Assembly: GCA_903831575.1 (NCBI GenBank)
Contig: CAIKYB010000026.1
Span: 62,001-126,000, forward strand
Source of the DNA: an uncultured Bacteroidota bacterium
GTDB lineage: Bacteria; Bacteroidota; Bacteroidia; Chitinophagales; Chitinophagaceae
DNA: 64,000 nucleotides
Direction: 5' to 3'
Shown: one piece after another, positions 18,748 to 28,753 of the stretch
Numbering within the stretch: position 1 is the stretch's first letter
Layout of the letters: the number at the start of each line of letters is the position of its first letter
The notes under the pieces: model-generated
Databases searched by the model: none
What the model was told of the DNA's origin: nothing
What the model saw: only the letters and a program-made list of their open reading frames with translations
Position numbers and translations under genes: made by a program

Positions 18748-19626
18748 TTAATTTCTTTTATCTAATCCCCAGCTTAGTTTTTCTCTTAAGGTTTGTAGAA
18801 AATTATTTTCATGCATTCTGATCAGCTTGATATCAAAACTTTCTTTTTTTACAGCGAGTTGAATTTCTTTGGTTAATACTTCTCTTCGACTATCAAGTGT
18901 ACAGATGAAATCATCAGTCCGGCCTTCCAGTTCAAAAGATATAATATTATTATCTGGCACAACAATAGGTCTGATATTTAAATTATGCGGCGCTATTGGT
19001 GTGATAACAAAACTATTGCTTTCTGGAAAAACTACTGGTCCATTACAACTTAAAGAATATCCTGTAGATCCGGTAGGTGTCGCCACAATTAATCCATCAG
19101 CCCAATAGGTATTTAAAAATTCTCCATTTAAATAAGTATGTATTTTAATCATTGGGGAGTTGTCTTTCTTATGAATGGTAAATTCATTTAAAGCATAAGG
19201 CGTTTCTCCAAATAGTGGAACATTCGCTTCAAGGTGAATGAGCGTTCTTTTGTCTATCAAGTATTTCCTGTTTGCAATGGCATCAATGGCAGTACTGATT
19301 TCATTTCTTCCGATATTAGCTAGGAATCCTAATCTTCCATAATTAATACCCAAGACTGGGATGCCAGAATCTCTCACCAGCGCTACCGTATCAAGTAGCG
19401 TACCATCGCCACCTAAACTAATCAAACAATCTATACTTTCATCTAAATCTTCAAATGAATTAAATGTAGAGTATTTTTTATCCAGATTAATTGCCGAATA
19501 AAATTGGTTAAAAAAATCCTGAAAAAAAATAGGCTCTACGCCATTATTAATCAACTCTTCAAACAACTGATTAATATCTTTCAATTGATCATTGTCAACG
19601 CCTCTGCTGTATATGGCTATTTTCAT
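18748..19626 (-). CDS. nadK: NAD kinase
   Basis: CLISLGGDGTLLDTV, VLGINYGRLGFLANI, ADGLIVATPTGSTGYSLSCNGPVV. Confidence 0.97.
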   Translation of the reverse strand: MKIAIYSRGVDNDQLKDINQLFEELINNGVEPIFFQDFFNQFYSAINLDKKYSTFNSFEDLDESIDCLISLGGDGTLLDTVALVRDSGIPVLGINYGRLGFLANIGRNEISTAIDAIANRKYLIDKRTLIHLEANVPLFGETPYALNEFTIHKKDNSPMIKIHTYLNGEFLNTYWADGLIVATPTGSTGYSLSCNGPVVFPESNSFVITPIAPHNLNIRPIVVPDNNIISFELEGRTDDFICTLDSRREVLTKEIQLAVKKESFDIKLIRMHENNFLQTLREKLSWGLDKRN

Positions 19627-19702
19627 TGTAATTCAATTTTAGTTTAATAAAATAGCAGGTATTAATTTTCTATTTTATAAATAATTATTAAAAGCTCTTC
19701 AA

Positions 19703-21157
19703 TTACAAAGAACCTCTAAAGTGTAAAAATAATCCCTTTTCTCCTAATTGGTTAAAACTGTATTCGAGATTGAAATTAAAATCATACAAAGTAAGTACAT
19801 CAATTCCCAGGCCGTATGTAACCAAAAGGCGATTATTTAATCTGGTATCAAATTCCGGTAAGTTATAGGCATATCCTGTATGGATAAAAGCTTTGGTAAA
19901 AATACAAATGGGTAAATAGGGGAATGCTTTACTTTTAAAGGGCAGTGGAATTTTATAATCTATAATTTTTTTACTTGTATTTAGTTTAGCTATAGCATTA
20001 GCAACACCGTCAATTATATAGTATTCTAGTCCGCTAAGATAAAAATTTCCATATCCCATAGCTCCCTGATTGATGTATGCTTGTCTAAATGGAAGTTTAA
20101 TGTTTGATAACAATTGAATACTGCTATAAAACCGTCTAGGTAATTTATAATATTTTTTGTAAGACCCGCCCAAAGAGAGCATATTGATTCCTCCGCTAAG
20201 CCCAAGCCCTTTTTTTGAAAATCCAATCTCGTAAATTTTTCCTCTTAAAGGATAATTTATATTATCTGTTTTTACATATTTGAAATTATATCCGAGGTCA
20301 AGATAGGAAACATTCGATTGGTCACTATTAAAATAATTAGGATTGTATGTAGCTGAGATTATAGTATCATTCACCTTCGTATAATTATATTGAATGGAAA
20401 TAGAATGGGTTTTATAAAATCCTGATCTAAATTTATAGGCGCCCCCTATAAAAAAGGAAGTTTTATCCAGAAATTTATTTTTGTATGCTAATGCTTTATT
20501 GTAATAGCTTGTTTTATATCCAATTTCTCTGTTTTGTGAAAATCCTGCTCTGAGTGAAAATCTTTCTGTAAGATTTTTATTGGTGTAAGGGGAGTAGTAG
20601 CTTATGGAGAAATTACGAGAGTATCCATTTAACAGATAAATATTCAACTCATCATCTCTACCACTTAAGTTGTAATGAGAAAACTTTATGCCATAGGTTA
20701 CTCTATCTAAATTAGCGTTATTCGTTTTCCACCAGTCATTAAAATTCCGATCTGCCAATCTGAATTCAGGGGTTGGGTAGATGTACCATTTCTCCACCAG
20801 ATGCACTTGGATGGCAATTGTACTTCCCGATTTAAATATTGTTGTTAATTCAACGATTGAAAATAAATCTGTATTGTAAATGAGGTTTCTTGATTCCGTT
20901 AATTTATGACGAATCCTGGAAGGTCTTATTGAATCTCCAACCTTTAATTGCATTTCTCTTAGAATAATGTAATCTTTTGTTCTTTTATTTCCTGTTATAA
21001 TAATTTCTTCAACAATAAGCTTTGGGGTGGTATCAGCAGACTCTGTTGTTGTAGTAATGTTGGAATAGATACTATCAATTTTTATATGCTGTTGAGCTAC
21101 AGTGACAAAAAAGGAAAAAACCAACATAATAAATAATAGCAAATATTTTAGTCTCAT
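19703..21157 (-). CDS. Omp85/BamA-like outer membrane protein with POTRA domain
   Basis: VEEIIITGNKRTKDYIILREMQLKVGDSIRPSRIRHKLTESRNLIYNTDLF (POTRA), then a beta-barrel. Confidence 0.85.
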   Translation of the reverse strand: MRLKYLLLFIMLVFSFFVTVAQQHIKIDSIYSNITTTTESADTTPKLIVEEIIITGNKRTKDYIILREMQLKVGDSIRPSRIRHKLTESRNLIYNTDLFSIVELTTIFKSGSTIAIQVHLVEKWYIYPTPEFRLADRNFNDWWKTNNANLDRVTYGIKFSHYNLSGRDDELNIYLLNGYSRNFSISYYSPYTNKNLTERFSLRAGFSQNREIGYKTSYYNKALAYKNKFLDKTSFFIGGAYKFRSGFYKTHSISIQYNYTKVNDTIISATYNPNYFNSDQSNVSYLDLGYNFKYVKTDNINYPLRGKIYEIGFSKKGLGLSGGINMLSLGGSYKKYYKLPRRFYSSIQLLSNIKLPFRQAYINQGAMGYGNFYLSGLEYYIIDGVANAIAKLNTSKKIIDYKIPLPFKSKAFPYLPICIFTKAFIHTGYAYNLPEFDTRLNNRLLVTYGLGIDVLTLYDFNFNLEYSFNQLGEKGLFLHFRGSL

Positions 21158-21217
21158 ATTGATTCCTTGTAGAGCGATTTTTGTTTTCTATTGTGTTTTT
21201 TTGAAATAAATATACAG

Positions 21218-21880
21218 CTATAGGTCTAGATATTTCATGAGATTTTTGTAATTATGATCAGTGGTATCTTGTATTTCCATTGCTCCAAAGTGATAATGAA
21301 CATTATACTTATATCTTTCAAAAGTGGATACTATCGAAGCTAAATCTCTGTTATTAATATGCAAAGTCACGATAAGCATTCCTGTTTCCTTATTTGTTAT
21401 TGTATTAAGATGAAGTATGGTAGAGTCATTATTTTCTATAATTCTGCTAATTTCAGAAATTGAAAAATTAATTCGTTCCATTTCTAAAATAATTAATCCT
21501 CCAATTTCATTGGCTCCTGAAAACTCGCCAATGGTTTTTAGTAAGCAAGAAGCTGTGATCACACCACAGAAGTCTTTGTTTTTGGTTACTATTGGAACAA
21601 TGTTGCTTTCGAATTGATTACAATAATTTATTGCATTTAAAAAATGAACATCATCTTGTAGAAAATCGACAATAAAACATTCTTGAATATGCTCAATTGT
21701 TGTTTTGATTTCTTCTATATCTAATAAATCTTCCTCGCTTATTAAGCCAAGAAATTTATCTTCTGTAACTACAGGAAGGTGAGTTAATTTAAAATCGGTA
21801 ATGAGTTGCCTGGCTTTAATTACTGAATCCAATAACTGTAATCTTGGAATATTATGATCTATTAATTCGGAAGTTAACAT
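21218..21880 (-). CDS. CBS domain-containing protein
   Basis: Two CBS-like repeats (THLPVVTEDKFLGLISEEDLLDIEE; ESNIVPIVTKNKDFCGVITASCLLKTI) and an ACT-like C-terminus. Confidence 0.85.
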   Translation of the reverse strand: MLTSELIDHNIPRLQLLDSVIKARQLITDFKLTHLPVVTEDKFLGLISEEDLLDIEEIKTTIEHIQECFIVDFLQDDVHFLNAINYCNQFESNIVPIVTKNKDFCGVITASCLLKTIGEFSGANEIGGLIILEMERINFSISEISRIIENNDSTILHLNTITNKETGMLIVTLHINNRDLASIVSTFERYKYNVHYHFGAMEIQDTTDHNYKNLMKYLDL

Positions 21881-21968
21881 AGATTAGGTATTAAGTTTTA
21901 AAAAAACCGAATTCAATGTAGCTAGAATTTTTGGTCTTTTAAGACAAAATTTGTTAAACCGAAGCAAT

Positions 21969-22733
21969 TTATTTTACACTTAATTTAGCTAGAAATTCAG
22001 ACAGGATCTGATTAAACTCATTGGGAACTTCCATCATAGGAGCATGTCCACATTTGTCGATAAAATGAAGTTCACTGTTTGGGATCAGTTTGTGAAACTC
22101 TTCTCCAACAAAAGGAGGGGTAATATTATCATTCCGGCCCCAAATTAAGCAGGTCGGTTGCTTGATTTGATTGAGTTCTTCTCCTAAGTTATTTCGGATA
22201 GCACTTTTTGCTAAGGAGATGATTTTTATAACTTTCATTCTGTTATTTGTCATTTCGTAGACCTCATCCACTAACTCATCAGTAGCCATTTTTGGGTCAT
22301 AGAAAGTAAGAGCAGTTTTATTTCTAATGTATTCTTTGTCACCTCTTCTTGGATAAGAATCACCCATACCATTTTCGAAAAGACCTGAGCTACCAGTTAA
22401 GATAAGGGATTTTATTTTTTCTGGATTTTTTAATACATAAATCAAAGCAACATGCCCTCCCAATGAATTACCCATCAAATGTATATGTTCGTATTTGCGT
22501 TGTTCAATAAATCTACTTACAAACTTTTGCAATCCACCAACTGATGTATGAAGAAGATCCATTTCAAGAAGTGGGAGAATGGGCACAACAACCCGATGGG
22601 ATTGCTTGAAATGGTCAATTAATTCGTTAAAATTACTCAAGGCTCCAAATAGGCCATGAAGAAGCAATAAAGTTTCTCCATTCCCCTCTTCAATAAAATT
22701 AAATTTTCCGTCCTGTTTTATAGTATAACTCAT
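21969..22733 (-). CDS. Alpha/beta hydrolase
   Basis: LLLLHGLFGALSNF, HLMGNSLGGHVAL, CGHAPMMEVP. Confidence 0.93.
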   Translation of the reverse strand: MSYTIKQDGKFNFIEEGNGETLLLLHGLFGALSNFNELIDHFKQSHRVVVPILPLLEMDLLHTSVGGLQKFVSRFIEQRKYEHIHLMGNSLGGHVALIYVLKNPEKIKSLILTGSSGLFENGMGDSYPRRGDKEYIRNKTALTFYDPKMATDELVDEVYEMTNNRMKVIKIISLAKSAIRNNLGEELNQIKQPTCLIWGRNDNITPPFVGEEFHKLIPNSELHFIDKCGHAPMMEVPNEFNQILSEFLAKLSVK

Positions 22734-22834
22734 TCTAAGAATCAGATTTTCAAAAGCAGTGAACTTAATAAGAGTAATTTTACTCTTTCGGGCTAAAATT
22801 ACATCAAATAAAATAATAGTTACAATAAAAAATA

Positions 22835-23368
22835 TTACAATTTACTTGAAATGCTATCAAAGTAAACTTCTAATTGACTAAATAAGTCTTTAAAAAAGGG
22901 TATTATTTTACCTAAATTGTTTATAATATCCGGACCTAATGGCGATATATAAGGGTAAAAAAGAGAGGATTCTATTGTTTCTATTTTGATGAAGTTTAAA
23001 TTTTTAGCATAAAATAAAATAACACTGAAGAGGATACCATATAATAGCAAAAACAAACAAATTCCCCCGACTTTGTTGATCCAGCTCATCATGGTAATTT
23101 CTGCGGTTTTTTCCAATATTTTTCCAACGCTATTTATAATAACTACAACCAGTGCAAAAATCAAAATGAAAGATATGAAGGGGATCCATCTTCCATTAAT
23201 GTTGGAATGTTCAGAAAAATAATGTGCAGCAACTACTGATAATTTAATAGCTGCTAGCATGCCAATAAAAAAAGCCAGGAATGAAAACAGTGCATGGATA
23301 AGTCCTTTTTTAGCACCTTTTACAAATGCCAGTAACATTAAACCAATAAAAATAATATCTATAATCAT
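22835..23368 (-). CDS. CvpA family protein
   Basis: IIDIIFIGLMLLAFVKGAKKGLIHALFSFLAFFIG; four hydrophobic segments. Confidence 0.85.
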   Translation of the reverse strand: MIIDIIFIGLMLLAFVKGAKKGLIHALFSFLAFFIGMLAAIKLSVVAAHYFSEHSNINGRWIPFISFILIFALVVVIINSVGKILEKTAEITMMSWINKVGGICLFLLLYGILFSVILFYAKNLNFIKIETIESSLFYPYISPLGPDIINNLGKIIPFFKDLFSQLEVYFDSISSKL

Positions 23369-23391
23369 ATTACTTGCAAGGTGTTTATTTT

Positions 23392-23841
23392 CTAAGCTAA
23401 TAATTCCTTTACAATTGCACTAATAGTTTTCCCGTCCGCAAGCCCAGCTAATTTTTTTGAAGCGACACCCATTACTTTACCCATGTCTGCAGCAGATGAT
23501 GCTCCAACTTCTTTAATAATAGCAGCCACAGCTTCTTTTATTGCTGTTTCTGATAGTTGTTGAGGAAGAAATTTTTCAATAACCGCCATTTCTTCTCTTT
23601 CTTTTATGGCAAGATCTTCTCTTCCTTGTTGCTCAAAAATGGCTAAAGAATCTCTTCTTTGCTTCATCATTTTCTGTAAAAATTTCTGCTCTGTAGCTTC
23701 ATCAATTTCTCCGGAAGCACCTGGTTCGGTTTTGGCTTTTATAATTTCCGCTTTAATTGCCCTTAAACTTCTTAACGTCGATTCGTTTTTTGATTTCATG
23801 GCGTCTTTCATTTCAGCCATTATTTGTTGTTCGAGTGCCAT
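23392..23841 (-). CDS. GatB/YqeY domain-containing protein
   Basis: MALEQQIMAEMKDAMKSKNESTLRSLRAIKAEI, EKFLPQQLSE, MGKVMGVASKKLAGLADGKTISAIVKELL. Confidence 0.93.
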   Translation of the reverse strand: MALEQQIMAEMKDAMKSKNESTLRSLRAIKAEIIKAKTEPGASGEIDEATEQKFLQKMMKQRRDSLAIFEQQGREDLAIKEREEMAVIEKFLPQQLSETAIKEAVAAIIKEVGASSAADMGKVMGVASKKLAGLADGKTISAIVKELLA

Positions 23842-23871
23842 ATTATTTATGTTTTATAATGAGTATTAGTA

Positions 23872-24222
23872 TTAATTATCTGATTGCTCTTTAATCATAT
23901 CTGCTCTGAATTTATCATAAAACTCTTTAGCAAATGTTTTCATTTCTTTAGTCAGGGCTTCGTTTTTTGTAGCTCTGTTAAAAGTGTCTGCCATGGTCAT
24001 CATCATTTGATAAAAAAAATCACCCATTTCATCAACCATCATGTCTTTTGTCCACAAGTCAATTCTCATCGCAGATTTGTCCTGCCCATCCCAAAAAGCA
24101 AGACACATTGCTTTTGATTTTTGAATCATTTCCGCAGAACTATCACTCGCTTGCCAATTGATTTGTTCCGGAATTTTATTGGGGTCTAAAATAACGTCTA
24201 TTGTTATAGTTGATTTTTGCAT
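23872..24222 (-). CDS. gldC: Gliding motility protein GldC
   Basis: STITIDVILDPNKIPEQINWQASDS, KAMCLAFWDGQDKSAMRIDLWTKDMMVDEMGDFFYQMMMTMADTFNRAT. Confidence 0.93.
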   Translation of the reverse strand: MQKSTITIDVILDPNKIPEQINWQASDSSAEMIQKSKAMCLAFWDGQDKSAMRIDLWTKDMMVDEMGDFFYQMMMTMADTFNRATKNEALTKEMKTFAKEFYDKFRADMIKEQSDN

Positions 24223-24253
24223 GGTAATAATATTTTTTGCAAAGTTAATGAGT

Positions 24254-25333
24254 TTAATTTTCTGAAGATGCCATTATCCTTGACCATAATCTTTCAGAAA
24301 TTGCAGCCCACTCATACTTGGAAGTGAACAGCCTCGTATTTTCTATAATCTCGTTTCTATAATTTTCGTCTTTGTATAATAAAATTAATTTTTTCGCTAT
24401 TTCGTTTTCATCCATTTTAGTATAGATAGCCCCATCTGCAAAAGAGGATTTGAAATATTCCTGATCAGCTACCATCAAAGGTTTATTTAATTGCAACGCA
24501 TTCAACATATTTGATGAAATGGAATTAGTGGCATTCGTATTTATGATGGAATAAGCCCCTGCCATTATCTCGCCATTTTTAATGGCATCTTGGTTATCAA
24601 TCAGCTTTATATCAACTTTGTATTTATAATTAGAAAGGGGCTTGAACAATTTATTTTTTTGTTGATCATTTAGAAGAAACAACAATTTCATGTTTGATTG
24701 CTGCCATTTTTTAAATTGGGAAAAAGCTTTGAGGCAGATTATCAACTCATTGTATTGATTAGAATCAAAACAGCATACGAAATAATCGGCCCCATCACTA
24801 TATTTATTTTTAATTTCTTCGACATCTATTTCATGATTCAGACTTGATAAATTATTAAATCCAATACCAGTAACAAATAACTTTTTTTCTATTTCAGGAA
24901 TAGCCGCAATTGATATATTTTTAAAATATTCATTCACAGTTAATATCATTTGGTAATCTGAAAGCCTGGCTATTTTTCTTTTATTATTTAAAACAGCAGT
25001 TTTATCAATCCAAACGATTTGCTTTGTTTTAGTTTTCCTTGTGCAATAATTTGTATTGTTTATAAAATACTCTACAGCATGTCTTTTTAGAATGGCAGGT
25101 AATTTAATTTGATTCCAGAAACTCCGGATAATACTATTATTCATACCGGGTGGAAGGGAGATTAATTTTTGATTGGGGTAAGGGAAATTTTTAGCATCAA
25201 CTAGATTGTCCGTAATAAATAAAAAATCTATTTCCGTATGGGTCTTGGCTAAAATGGAAAAGCAAGTATAAATAAATTGGTCAATAAAATGCACTTCTTT
25301 TTCCCGGTAACTAAATTGAACGGCGATGGTCAT
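24254..25333 (-). CDS. Glycosyltransferase (GT4-like)
   Basis: GT-B-like layout with C-terminal AGAYSIINTNATNSISSNMLNALQLNKPLMVADQEYFKSSF. Confidence 0.7.
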   Translation of the reverse strand: MTIAVQFSYREKEVHFIDQFIYTCFSILAKTHTEIDFLFITDNLVDAKNFPYPNQKLISLPPGMNNSIIRSFWNQIKLPAILKRHAVEYFINNTNYCTRKTKTKQIVWIDKTAVLNNKRKIARLSDYQMILTVNEYFKNISIAAIPEIEKKLFVTGIGFNNLSSLNHEIDVEEIKNKYSDGADYFVCCFDSNQYNELIICLKAFSQFKKWQQSNMKLLFLLNDQQKNKLFKPLSNYKYKVDIKLIDNQDAIKNGEIMAGAYSIINTNATNSISSNMLNALQLNKPLMVADQEYFKSSFADGAIYTKMDENEIAKKLILLYKDENYRNEIIENTRLFTSKYEWAAISERLWSRIMASSEN

Positions 25334-25393
25334 TTTTTCACTATTTCAACTATTAATTTTAATACAAAATTACTGTATGATAATCAAGTTTGA

Positions 25394-26683
25394 TTACTTC
25401 AGTATTTTCACTTTTACCATTTCAACTTTTGTATCACTGACACTTAAAATATCGAATTCGAAATCACCAATGATGATTCTGTCTTTTTGTTTAGGTATAG
25501 TTTCGTGATTTTGAATGATATATCCAGAAAGCGTCTCTGATCCTTCATTTCCTTCAAATTCAATATCGTATTTTTGGTTGATATAGTCTAGTTCGAGTCT
25601 TCCGCTAAAAATAAATTCTTCTTTTGCAATTTGTTTATCAACCAATGTATCAGGTAAGTCGTATTCGTCCTCAATTTCTCCGAAAATTTCTTCTAATAAA
25701 TCTTCCATTGTAACAATGCCTGCCGTTCCACCAAATTCATCCACTACCCATGCAATACTTTTTCTTTCTTTACTAAATTTGTTTAGCATATCAGTGACAC
25801 TCATTGTTTCAGGAACGGTTGGAATAGGGTGAAGTATTTCTTTAAGTGTATCCGGATTTTTAAATAAATCTAAGTGATGAATGTAACCTAGGATATTGTC
25901 GATATTGTTTTCATAAACCAACAACTTGCTGAGCTTTGTTTCAATGAATTTGTTTTTGATAATTTCCAATGTGGTCATGCTATCTACACCTTCAATTTCT
26001 TTTCTTGGAATTAGACATGCCCTCAATTTTACGTCACTAAGGGATAAGGCATTTTCAAATAATTCTTTATTGATTTCCGAGTTTTCTTCTTCTTCAAAAC
26101 TTTTGCGTTGTTGCAGCAAATGTTCAAAATGAATTTTATTAAACGCTTCTTTTTTATTGCTGATTTTTATATTGAAAATATATTTTAGTATCCACTCTGC
26201 TGTTGCAATAAATACTGCTGAAATAGTAGACAATAGCCAATAGATAAAGCGTGCAATGTAGCTGATGACGTTCGAATTTAAAATAAAGTTGCTCTTTGTT
26301 TTAAAAAATGCTTTGCTGATAAATTTGGTAAATAAAATTATAGTTGTGGAAAGAATGGTTTCAACCAATAATCTGATATAGTCAACGTAATCGCTAGCAG
26401 ATTGAGGAAGTATTTTTTTAATCCAATTCCAAACAGGGAAAAGCATATCTCCAATCAGAAGTCCATAAATAACCAGCAATATATTTAACCCAATTAAAAT
26501 GCTTCCTATAAATCGCTGTGGGTTATTGGCAAATAAGGACCAGGCTTTTCCGCTTATGCTAGCTTGCTTCTTCTTTAATTCAATAGACAATGTGTCTGCA
26601 GAGAGGAAAGCGATTTCTATTCCTGAAAGAAGACTAATCAGGAGTAATGAAAAAAAAATAGCAAATAGGGCAATCCAATCCAT
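25394..26683 (-). CDS. gldE: Gliding motility-associated protein GldE (CorC/HlyC family, CBS domains)
   Basis: DUF21-like TM region, LIPRKEIEGVDSMTTLEIIKNKFIETKLSKLLVYENNIDNILGYIHHLDLF, WVVDEFGGTAGIVTMEDLLEEIFGEIEDEYD. Confidence 0.88.
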   Translation of the reverse strand: MDWIALFAIFFSLLLISLLSGIEIAFLSADTLSIELKKKQASISGKAWSLFANNPQRFIGSILIGLNILLVIYGLLIGDMLFPVWNWIKKILPQSASDYVDYIRLLVETILSTTIILFTKFISKAFFKTKSNFILNSNVISYIARFIYWLLSTISAVFIATAEWILKYIFNIKISNKKEAFNKIHFEHLLQQRKSFEEEENSEINKELFENALSLSDVKLRACLIPRKEIEGVDSMTTLEIIKNKFIETKLSKLLVYENNIDNILGYIHHLDLFKNPDTLKEILHPIPTVPETMSVTDMLNKFSKERKSIAWVVDEFGGTAGIVTMEDLLEEIFGEIEDEYDLPDTLVDKQIAKEEFIFSGRLELDYINQKYDIEFEGNEGSETLSGYIIQNHETIPKQKDRIIIGDFEFDILSVSDTKVEMVKVKILK

Positions 26684-26719
26684 ATTCTAAAAGTAATAAT
26701 ATTCAGATGAAATAATTAA

Positions 26720-27295
26720 TTATGACTGTAAAAAAGACGCTACAATAACAGTTGCTTTTTCACAGGCTTTCTCCAGATCATCATTCACGATAATTTCATT
26801 AAAATGTTCTTTAAATCCAATTTCGTAAGAAGCTTTATTCACACGTACATTCAAAGACTCTTCGTTTTCTGTACCCCGAGATAATAATCTGTTTTTCAAT
26901 TCTTCAACAGAAGGAGGTTCAATAAAGATGCTCAAGGTATTTTCAGGGTATTGCTGTTGCACATGTAATGCCCCTTTAACATCGATATCCAGAACAGGTA
27001 CTTTTCCTAATGCCCAAATCCTTTTCAATTCCGACTTCAACGTTCCGTAATATTTCCCTTCGTAAACCATCTCCCATTCAGCAAATTCTTTTTGTTGTAT
27101 TTTCTTTTTGAAATCTACCTCACTTATAAAATAGTAGTCAACCCCATTCTTCTCATTTTCTCTTGCGTTTCTTGTCGCTGCTGAAATTGAAAAGGCTAAT
27201 ACAGGAAAAGTTCTCATCAGGTAATGAGTAATAGATGTTTTTCCTGCACCAGATGGCGCTGTTATTATTAATATTTTTTGATGAATACTGTTCAT
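26720..27295 (-). CDS. gmk: Guanylate kinase
   Basis: LIITAPSGAGKTSITHYLM, SAATRNARENEKNGVDYYFIS, VPVLDIDVKGALHVQQQYP. Confidence 0.97.
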   Translation of the reverse strand: MNSIHQKILIITAPSGAGKTSITHYLMRTFPVLAFSISAATRNARENEKNGVDYYFISEVDFKKKIQQKEFAEWEMVYEGKYYGTLKSELKRIWALGKVPVLDIDVKGALHVQQQYPENTLSIFIEPPSVEELKNRLLSRGTENEESLNVRVNKASYEIGFKEHFNEIIVNDDLEKACEKATVIVASFLQS

Positions 27296-27324
27296 TGATG
27301 TTGTTTTAGAAATATCAAGTCTAT

Positions 27325-28632
27325 CTAGCTTATCCTCAAAATTTCTGCCCCTAATTTATTCAAACGCTCGTCAATAAATTGATATCCTCTATCTATTTGT
27401 TCAATATTTTGAATGGTACTTTTTCCTTCTGCACTAAGTGCAGCAATAAGAAGTGCAACACCCGCTCTGATATCAGGAGAGCTCATCGTAATGCCTCGAA
27501 GTTTTTTTTGCCTTTCCATACCTACTACAACTGCACGATGCGGATCGCACAAAATCACCTGTGCACCCATTTCTATTAGTTTATCAACGAAGAATAAACG
27601 ACTTTCAAACATTTTCTGATGAATAAGAATACTTCCTTTTGCTTGAATGGCAGTTACTAAAATGATACTTAGTAAGTCTGGTGTAAACCCTGGCCAAGGA
27701 TGATCGTAAATAGTAGGAATTCCTCCATCTAAATAGGTTTGTATTTCGTATAATTCTTGTGAAGGAATATGAATATCATCGCCAACAATATTCATTTTTA
27801 TTCCAAGCTGTTGAAATTTTTCAGGTATAACGCCAAGTTCTTTAACACATGTATTTTTGATAGTAATATTACTTTGTGTCATTGCTGCTAATCCGATAAA
27901 ACTTCCCACTTCAATCATATCGGGAAGAATATCATGAGTAGTTCCATTCAACGAAGAAGTGCCTTGAATGACAAGCATATTGCTTCCGATCCCTTCAATT
28001 TTCGCACCCATACGCACAAGCATTTTACAAAGTTGTTGTAAGTATGGTTCGCAAGCTGCATTATAAATAGTAGTTGTTCCATTCGCTAAAACAGCGGCCA
28101 TCAAAATATTAGCCGTCCCGGTAACGCTTGGTTCATCAAGTAATATAAAAGTTCCTTTAAGCTCATTTGTAACCAGTTGAAAGCAATTTGATTTTTCATT
28201 ATAAGAATATGTTGCACCCAATTTTTCAAACCCAATAATATGGGTATCTAATTTTCTGCGACCAATCTTATCGCCTCCTGGTTTTGGCAAATAAGCTTTG
28301 TTAAATCTCGCTAATAAAGGCCCGGCAAGCATTACAGAGCCTCTTAACCTCCCGCTTTTTTTATGAAATTCCTCGCTTGACAGGTAATCAACATTTACAT
28401 CATCGGCTTTAAAACTAAAAGAATGCCGACTTTTCTGCTCAACTTTAACATTGATTTCCTTTAATAATTCAATAAGTAGATTTACATCAATTATGTCTGG
28501 GATGTTGTTGATAACAACTTCTTCTTTGGTAAGTAAAACGGCACTAATGATTTGAAGGGCTTCGTTTTTTGCGCCTTGAGGTGTAATTTCTCCGGAAAGT
28601 TTTCTGCCACCTATAACTTCAAAAATGCTCAT
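27325..28632 (-). CDS. murA: UDP-N-acetylglucosamine 1-carboxyvinyltransferase
   Basis: GGRKLSGEITPQGAKNEALQIISA, LPKPGGDKIGRRKLDTHI, PWPGFTPDLLSII, SPDIRAGVALLIAALSAEGKSTI. Confidence 0.97.
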   Translation of the reverse strand: MSIFEVIGGRKLSGEITPQGAKNEALQIISAVLLTKEEVVINNIPDIIDVNLLIELLKEINVKVEQKSRHSFSFKADDVNVDYLSSEEFHKKSGRLRGSVMLAGPLLARFNKAYLPKPGGDKIGRRKLDTHIIGFEKLGATYSYNEKSNCFQLVTNELKGTFILLDEPSVTGTANILMAAVLANGTTTIYNAACEPYLQQLCKMLVRMGAKIEGIGSNMLVIQGTSSLNGTTHDILPDMIEVGSFIGLAAMTQSNITIKNTCVKELGVIPEKFQQLGIKMNIVGDDIHIPSQELYEIQTYLDGGIPTIYDHPWPGFTPDLLSIILVTAIQAKGSILIHQKMFESRLFFVDKLIEMGAQVILCDPHRAVVVGMERQKKLRGITMSSPDIRAGVALLIAALSAEGKSTIQNIEQIDRGYQFIDERLNKLGAEILRIS

Positions 28633-28753
28633 GGTTAATAAAATTTCTTTGTGAGCAAAGATGAATATTTTAATTGAATCTTTAAAATCGTTTTCGTGTT
28701 GTGAAGATGCATTAAATTGAAGCTAGGTGAGATGTTACTTCAAATTAAGAGGT